DNA of 10,183 nt from Helicobacteraceae bacterium UBA6016 (GTDB lineage: Bacteria > Campylobacterota > Campylobacteria > Campylobacterales > UBA6016), in NCBI GenBank assembly GCA_002428055.1, contig DIZY01000080.1, forward strand, positions 461-10,643. Direction: 5' to 3'. This document shows positions 6,305-10,183 of the stretch, in pieces. Numbering within the stretch: the stretch's first letter is position 1; every line of letters begins with the position of its first letter. Below the pieces are notes generated by a model. It was given only the letters and a program-made list of their open reading frames with translations. It ran no database searches and was not told the origin of the DNA. Position numbers and translations under genes: made by a program.

Positions 6305-6333
6305 AACCCCACAACATAATCTTGCGGGGTTTT
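6305..6333. terminator. Terminator hairpin between convergent hepT and metY
   Basis: AACCCC (6305-6310) pairs with GGGGTT (6326-6331). One A/C mismatch follows, then three more pairs (CAA/TTG) around a 7-base loop. On the plus strand the stem ends in TTTT, partly within the stem; on the minus strand the tail is short. Its place between two converging genes, 15-43 bases from their stops, suggests it serves both, better for hepT. Confidence 0.6.
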
Positions 6334-6343
6334 GGTATGAAGC

Positions 6344-7612
6344 CTACCCGTTCAACGCCGCCGTCAAATCCGCTATCAAATCATTCTCATCTTCAAGCCC
6401 AATACTGAGGCGCACAAGCGTATCGCTAATTCCCGCATTTTTTAGCTCTTCTTTTGTCATTTGCGAATGTGTCGTACTCGCCGGATGCGTTACTAGCGAC
6501 TTGCTATCTCCGATGTTTACGACAGGGGTAAATATCTTCACGCTATCCACTACCGCTTTTGCCGCCTCGAAGCTCTCGGCCTCAAAGCTCATAAGCCCAC
6601 TAGCCTGTCCGCCCGTGAAGTATTTGTTTAGTAGCGCATGGTCTTTGTGGCTTGCTAGCCCCGGATATTTCACCGATTTTACTTTCGGGTGAGACTCTAG
6701 GAATTTTGCTACCGCAAGAGCCTTTTCGCTGTGCGCTTTCATCCTGATGGTCAGCGTCTCTAGCCCTTGGATAAACAGCCAGCTATTGAACGGACTAGGA
6801 GCGGCTCCGATATCTCTGAGAAGCGATAGTGTCACTCTAAGCACAAACGGAGGAAACGGCAGGGATGAGTAGATAAGCCCGTGGTAGCTTGCGTCCGGCT
6901 CGTTAAAGTGCGCATATCTTGGATTGTCCTTGATTTTTGCGGTCGCTTTTTCGCTATCGACTATCATACCCCCTATTCCTAGCCCCTGCCCCGTGATGTA
7001 CTTGCTGGTACTGTATACGGCGATGTCAATGCCGACAGATAAAGGCTTGAATAGTACTGGAGTCGCCACGGTGTTGTCGCAGACGGTTACGATGCTGTGT
7101 TTGTCGGCTATTGCTACTATTTTTTCAAAATCGACTATATCTATCCCTGGATTTGAAAGGCTCTCAAAAAATATCGCCCTACTCTTGTCATCTATGAGAG
7201 CCTCTATCGTCTCAGGATTTTTCGGGTCAAAGAAGCGCACTTCGATACCAAATCTCTTTAGTGTGTGGGTAAATAGCGTCATGCTTCCGCCATAAAGGTT
7301 GTTTGCCGCTATGAAGTTCTCACCTGCCGCCACGAGGTTGACAATGGCGTAAAATATCGCCGAAGAGCCGCTCGCCGTAGCCGCCGCACTAGCCCCGCCC
7401 TCCAAAGCCGCAAATCTCGTCTCAAGCACCGTGCTTGTCGGATTCATAAGTCTCGTGTAGATATTTCCAAGCTCTTTTAGGCTGAATAGATTTGCCGCAT
7501 GCTCCGCCCCGTCAAAAGCGTACGCGGTGCTTTGGTAAATTGGCACAGCCATTGTCTTTTCGCCTGCGTGTTTGTCATATCCTGCGTGAATTGAAATTGT
7601 TTCGTTATTCAT
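6344..7612 (-). CDS. metY: O-acetylhomoserine sulfhydrylase (PLP enzyme)
   Basis: This 422-aa enzyme of the Cys/Met-metabolism PLP family, typical in length for MetY, converts O-acetylhomoserine plus sulfide to homocysteine (direct sulfhydrylation in methionine synthesis). Landmarks are N-terminal T-I-S-I-H-A-G-Y and V-P-I-Y-Q-S-T-A-Y, then Y52-T-R54 (phosphate contact from the neighbouring subunit). These are followed by S-G-S-S-A-I, D179-N-T-V-A-T-P and the PLP-binding Lys204 in Y-S-T-S-K-Y. A C-terminal S-L-V-T-H-P-A-S-T-T-H follows, then the R-L-S-I-G-L-E signature. ATG at 7610-7612 follows AAGGAT by 5 bases. It is 15 bases downstream of cysK in the same operon. Cystathionine gamma-synthase-like relatives are the alternative, but length and insertions favour MetY. 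Confidence 0.93.
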   Translation of the reverse strand: MNNETISIHAGYDKHAGEKTMAVPIYQSTAYAFDGAEHAANLFSLKELGNIYTRLMNPTSTVLETRFAALEGGASAAATASGSSAIFYAIVNLVAAGENFIAANNLYGGSMTLFTHTLKRFGIEVRFFDPKNPETIEALIDDKSRAIFFESLSNPGIDIVDFEKIVAIADKHSIVTVCDNTVATPVLFKPLSVGIDIAVYSTSKYITGQGLGIGGMIVDSEKATAKIKDNPRYAHFNEPDASYHGLIYSSLPFPPFVLRVTLSLLRDIGAAPSPFNSWLFIQGLETLTIRMKAHSEKALAVAKFLESHPKVKSVKYPGLASHKDHALLNKYFTGGQASGLMSFEAESFEAAKAVVDSVKIFTPVVNIGDSKSLVTHPASTTHSQMTKEELKNAGISDTLVRLSIGLEDENDLIADLTAALNG

Positions 7613-7627
7613 TTAAAATCCTTGTTT

Positions 7628-8551
7628 TTAAAAATCAAATAGTGGTGTTGATAGGTATCTTTCACCCGTGTCGCAAAGCACAGTAACTATATTTTTGCCT
7701 TTATTCTCAGGCCTTGCCGCCACGATGCTCGCCGCATACGCATTTGCGCCCGCGGATATACCCACTAGCACGCCCTCGCTTCTGGCGATGCTTCTAGCGG
7801 CAGCGAAAGCGTCTTCATTTGAGACCGTGATTATCTCGTCATATATCTCTTTGTTAAGTACGCTTGGCACAAAGCCCGCTCCGATACCTTGTATCTTGTG
7901 CGCCCCTGCTGCTCCGCCCGATAGCACGGGAGAGTCTTTTGGCTCTACGGCTATTATCTTGATGCCTTTTATTTTTGCCTTCAGTATCTCTCCGACGCCC
8001 GTTATCGTACCGCCCGTACCGATAGCGGCTACAAATATATCTATTTTGCCGTCCATATCCTCCAAGAGCTCAAGAGCCGTAGAGTGTCTGTGTGCATCTG
8101 GATTTGCGTCGTTGTCGAACTGCCCCGGTATAAAACTGTTTTTATGTTCTTTGGAGAGCTCATCCGCCGCCTCCACGGCGCCGCGCATACCTTTTTCTGC
8201 CGGAGTCAAGACTATCTCCGCTCCATACGCTTTAAGCAGTTTTTGACGCTCTACGCTCATTGAGGATGGCATTGTAAGGATGAGACGAAGCCCTTTTACG
8301 GCGCATACTGAAGCAAGAGCTATCCCCGTATTGCCGCTTGTCGGCTCTATGACTACGGTCTCTTTTCTGATTTTGCCGCTTTTTATAGCCGTATTTATCA
8401 GGTTTACCCCTATCCTATCCTTGACGGAGCCGTTTGGGTTCATAAACTCGCATTTACCGTAAATCTCCGCTCCGCTCTCATCGGAAAAACCGTTTAGTCG
8501 CAAGAGCGGTGTTTTACCGATAAGCTCTTCGACACTTTTTGCTACTCTCAT
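7628..8551 (-). CDS. cysK: Cysteine synthase A (O-acetylserine sulfhydrylase)
   Basis: This is a PLP-dependent fold-type II enzyme (307 aa) that makes cysteine from O-acetylserine and sulfide. It is complete, with N-terminal I-G-K-T-P-L-L-R-L, PLP Lys44 in N-P-N-G-S-V-K-D-R, and the substrate loop P-T-S-G-N-T-G (70-76). It also has the phosphate-binding G-T-G-G-T (178-182), V-G-I-S-A-G-A-N, and C-terminal C-D-T-G-E-R-Y-L-S-T-P-L-F. The G-x-G-x-G and ending fit CysK better than cystathionine beta-synthase. The ribosome binding site TAGGAG (8558-8563) overlaps the stop codon of the Rrf2 gene, with the ATG 6 bases on, so the two genes are coupled. It lies between the regulator and metY, so one sulfide-using operon serves both cysteine and homocysteine. 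Confidence 0.96.
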   Translation of the reverse strand: MRVAKSVEELIGKTPLLRLNGFSDESGAEIYGKCEFMNPNGSVKDRIGVNLINTAIKSGKIRKETVVIEPTSGNTGIALASVCAVKGLRLILTMPSSMSVERQKLLKAYGAEIVLTPAEKGMRGAVEAADELSKEHKNSFIPGQFDNDANPDAHRHSTALELLEDMDGKIDIFVAAIGTGGTITGVGEILKAKIKGIKIIAVEPKDSPVLSGGAAGAHKIQGIGAGFVPSVLNKEIYDEIITVSNEDAFAAARSIARSEGVLVGISAGANAYAASIVAARPENKGKNIVTVLCDTGERYLSTPLFDF

Positions 8552-8560
8552 TTTTTGCTC

Positions 8561-8974
8561 CTAGATATAATAAACCAAATTTGCCGTAGCTTTTTCTTTG
8601 TAAGAGAGCAGTTCTTTGAGGCTTAGGGCATATACGCCCTTACCCATCTCGCTTCTCTCATCCCAAAATAACTTTAACGCTTCGTTCGCAAGCTGATTTT
8701 CAACCCGCCAAACATCACCGTCAAGAGCCTCTACAATCTCGCAACAACATATCTGGGCAGGGTCACGAGCTAGCTTGTATCCGCCGCCCGCACCTCTGAC
8801 GCTCTCTATCATTCCAGTCTTTCGTAGTGTCGCCAGCAGCTGCTCCAGATAGTTTTGCGGAATGCCTAGATTTACGCTAATTTCTTTGATTTGGATGTGG
8901 CTCTTGCCGTAGTTTTGAGCTAGCTCAAACATGGCGGCAAGACCGTAGATGGATTTTGTAGATATACCCGCCAA
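8561..8974 (-). CDS. Rrf2-family transcriptional regulator (CymR/IscR-like), TTG start
   Basis: This is a 137-aa winged-helix regulator. The DNA-binding half is clear: S-T-K-S-I-Y-G-L-A-A-M-F-E-L-A, I-K-E-I-S-V-N-L-G-I-P-Q-N-Y-L-E-Q-L-L, and the wing S-V-R-G-A-G-G-G-Y-K-L-A-R. IscR holds its cluster with three cysteines near residues 92-106; none occurs in that region here. The only cysteines are a run C76-C77-C78. Being first in an operon with cysK and metY, it resembles CymR-type repressors of cysteine metabolism, but a cluster- or thiol-sensing mode remains open. The start is TTG at 8972-8974. It is preceded by AAAGGCG (8981-8987, 6 bases), and an in-frame TAA at 8978-8980 rules out an earlier start. 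It probably represses its own promoter. Confidence 0.9.
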   Translation of the reverse strand: MAGISTKSIYGLAAMFELAQNYGKSHIQIKEISVNLGIPQNYLEQLLATLRKTGMIESVRGAGGGYKLARDPAQICCCEIVEALDGDVWRVENQLANEALKLFWDERSEMGKGVYALSLKELLSYKEKATANLVYYI

Positions 8975-9003
8975 TTTTTACGCCTTTAAATCAAAGTGAG
9001 AAA

Positions 9004-9032
9004 ATTATAGCGGGTAAATTTTTTAATGTCAA
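9004..9032 (-). promoter_or_regulatory. Consensus sigma-70 promoter of the rrf2-cysK-metY operon
   Basis: Read on the minus strand, TTGACA (9027-9032), a 17-base spacer and TATAAT (9004-9009) match the vegetative consensus at all twelve positions. The -10 is about 30 bases before the TTG start. A 6-bp inverted repeat AAAATT-N10-AATTTT (9001-9022) covers the -10 and part of the spacer and could be an operator, though its arms are AT-only and may be chance. So strong a promoter implies control by a repressor, fitting the Rrf2 gene it drives. Confidence 0.85.
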
Positions 9033-9034
9033 GT

Positions 9035-9057
9035 AAGTTTATATGTTTTATATACTT
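9035..9057. repeat. Imperfect AT-rich inverted repeat upstream of the rrf2 promoter
   Basis: AAGTTTATA (9035-9043) and TATATACTT (9049-9057) pair with one mismatch around a 5-base loop, ending one base before the HtrA stop codon. It may be a weak transcription end for htrA or an upstream operator for the Rrf2 regulator. Nothing in the sequence decides between these, and AT-rich repeats of this quality arise easily by chance. Confidence 0.3.
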
Positions 9058-9058
9058 T

Positions 9059-10183
9059 TTAATTTTCAGAGGCTATTATCATCAGCATTACGCCACGCCT
9101 ATTTATAAACAGCTGTTTACCATCGATGCTGCCAATGGCTTTTATCTCCTCTATGGAAGTTATCTCTTTATTGTCTATCTGCAATACAATATCGCCGACC
9201 ATAAATCTGAGCTTGGAAGCCAAAGAGCCCTCTTTGACTCCGGTCACCATAACACCTTTTATTTGTGCAGGTATGTTATGTTTTTTTCTCGTATCGTCCG
9301 TTATTTTGCTCAAAAATAGTCCGTCAAGCGCTTCAAATTCACCGTTTTGGACGGCTTTTGAGCCTGCTTTTTCTATTTTAACGCTCAAATTAATTGGTTT
9401 TTTATCCCTGATTACGCCAAGCTTGATTTCGCTTCCGACCTCTGAGGCGCCGACTATATTTTTGAGTTCGCTAGAGTTTTCGACATCTTTGCCGTTTATA
9501 GAGATTATTAGGTCGCCTCTTTTGAGCCCGGCTTTTTGCGCCGGAGAGTTTTTGACGACATCCATTACTATCGTGCCTTTTTCTTTGCCGTAAAACTTCC
9601 TGCTTTGCGTATCAAGATCTCGCATCGACACGCCGATAAAGCCTCTCTCTACTTTTCCTTTCTCAATCAGCGTTTTTGCGATATTTTTTGCCATATTGGC
9701 AGGTATCGCAAAGCCTATGCCGTTATTTTGTCCTGTCGGCGAGATAATAGCCGTATTGATACCGACAAGCCCACCCCTGCTATCAATAAGAGCCCCGCCG
9801 GAGTTTCCGGGATTTATCGGCGTGTCGGTCTGTATAAAATTTTCATACTCATTGAGTCCTATGCCGTTTTTGTTGAGAGCCGAGACGATACCGTGCGTAA
9901 TTGTTTCGCCTATACCAAAAGGGTTTCCTATAGCAAATACGACATCCCCCTCTTTTACTTTTGACGAATCGGAGAAGGCTATCGGAGGCAGATTTTTTGC
10001 CTCTATTTTGATGACTGCAAGGTCTGTCTTTGGATCAGCGCCGACTACTTTTGCTTTGTACTCTTTTTTCTCATCGGCCAAAAAAACCATCACGGTATCG
10101 GAATTTGCAATAACATGGTTGTTTGTAACGATATAACCGTCAGCGCTTACGATAACGCCCGAACCAAGAGACCTCTCTACTCT
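9059..10183 (-). CDS. htrA: HtrA/DegQ-family periplasmic serine protease (N-terminus beyond window)
   Basis: This is a protein quality-control protease that degrades misfolded envelope proteins. The frame is open to the window edge, giving 374 visible residues; the signal peptide and first strands lie outside. The full catalytic triad is present: His in T-N-N-H-V-I (bases 10115-10117, visible residue 23), Asp in K-T-D-L-A-V-I (residue 54) and Ser in G-N-S-G-G-A-L (residue 128). A standard first PDZ domain (about 172-265, beginning G-F-I-G-V-S-M) follows, then a shorter second PDZ (about 280-370). The same arrangement is seen in DegP/DegQ and epsilonproteobacterial HtrA. The GTG at 10091-10093 is an internal codon, not the start. 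The downstream rrf2 operon has its own promoter, so co-transcription is not required. Confidence 0.96.
   Translation of the reverse strand, partial: RVERSLGSGVIVSADGYIVTNNHVIANSDTVMVFLADEKKEYKAKVVGADPKTDLAVIKIEAKNLPPIAFSDSSKVKEGDVVFAIGNPFGIGETITHGIVSALNKNGIGLNEYENFIQTDTPINPGNSGGALIDSRGGLVGINTAIISPTGQNNGIGFAIPANMAKNIAKTLIEKGKVERGFIGVSMRDLDTQSRKFYGKEKGTIVMDVVKNSPAQKAGLKRGDLIISINGKDVENSSELKNIVGASEVGSEIKLGVIRDKKPINLSVKIEKAGSKAVQNGEFEALDGLFLSKITDDTRKKHNIPAQIKGVMVTGVKEGSLASKLRFMVGDIVLQIDNKEITSIEEIKAIGSIDGKQLFINRRGVMLMIIASEN

Noticed and set aside
7668..8246. Long plus-strand open frame (192 codons) opposite cysK
   Set aside because: The opposite strand encodes an unmistakable cysteine synthase; the frame is rich in Ser, Ala, Pro and Ile from antisense codons and has no family resemblance.
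9126..9593. Long plus-strand open frames opposite htrA, also 9536-9964 and 9696-10136
   Set aside because: They are shadows of the protease gene, which carries its full catalytic triad and PDZ domains on the minus strand.
10091..10093. GTG as start of the HtrA gene
   Set aside because: The frame continues upstream to the window edge and contains the catalytic His motif, so the codon is internal.
1..10183. CRISPR array, tRNA or rRNA genes, phage attachment site
   Set aside because: No regularly spaced repeats, no cloverleaf sequence and no rRNA-like stretch were seen; no direct repeat flanking the accessory island could be recognised by eye.

Overview
The window looks like a chromosomal segment of a Campylobacterota (epsilonproteobacterial) organism, probably a free-living sulfur-metabolising genus. 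This is an inference from the character of the cysK/metY/HtrA proteins and from the base composition; no rRNA or marker gene confirms it. Two kinds of DNA are mixed. The ends carry moderately GC-rich housekeeping or efflux genes on the minus strand. The middle (about 2.7-6.3 kb) is an accessory island on the plus strand that is in part very AT-rich: one 60-base line of the nuclease-like gene (4741-4800) is about 23% GC, against about 50% in a line of cysK (8041-8100).

Left part (1-2626): the window opens inside an IS3-family insertion sequence whose transposase keeps its DDE residues. The right end of the element, near 575-580, lies inside a macA-like periplasmic adaptor gene on the opposite strand. 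That gene keeps about 216 native codons and then runs into IS sequence. Directly upstream in the same operon is a tolC-like outer-membrane channel gene with an in-frame TAA about 83 codons before its natural end. The MacA/TolC-type efflux operon therefore has two separate lesions and is probably dead.

Middle part (2689-6331): after a T-tailed hairpin come a promoter with a 14-bp perfect palindrome and a Phd-like antitoxin / MazF-PemK toxin pair. Next is a 214-bp gap with a possible gene remnant and a hairpin, then a tightly packed four-gene run. This run consists of an unrecognised 221-aa protein, a 447-aa CoiA/DUF6035-like putative nuclease with a Cys/His cluster, an MntA-type nucleotidyltransferase antitoxin and a HepT-type HEPN RNase toxin. 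The junctions are an abutting TAG/ATG, a 4-nt overlap and an 8-nt overlap, so the four genes are probably one transcript. The run ends at a terminator shared with the convergent metY. It is the best candidate here for an undescribed system: a nuclease-like pair fused transcriptionally to a toxin-antitoxin module.

Right part (6344-10183): a minus-strand operon of an Rrf2-family regulator (TTG start), cysK and metY is driven by a promoter with perfect TTGACA-17-TATAAT elements. It directs sulfide into cysteine (from O-acetylserine) and homocysteine (from O-acetylhomoserine), with the Rrf2 protein a likely CymR-like local regulator. The window closes inside an HtrA/DegQ-type periplasmic serine protease with a full catalytic triad and two PDZ domains.
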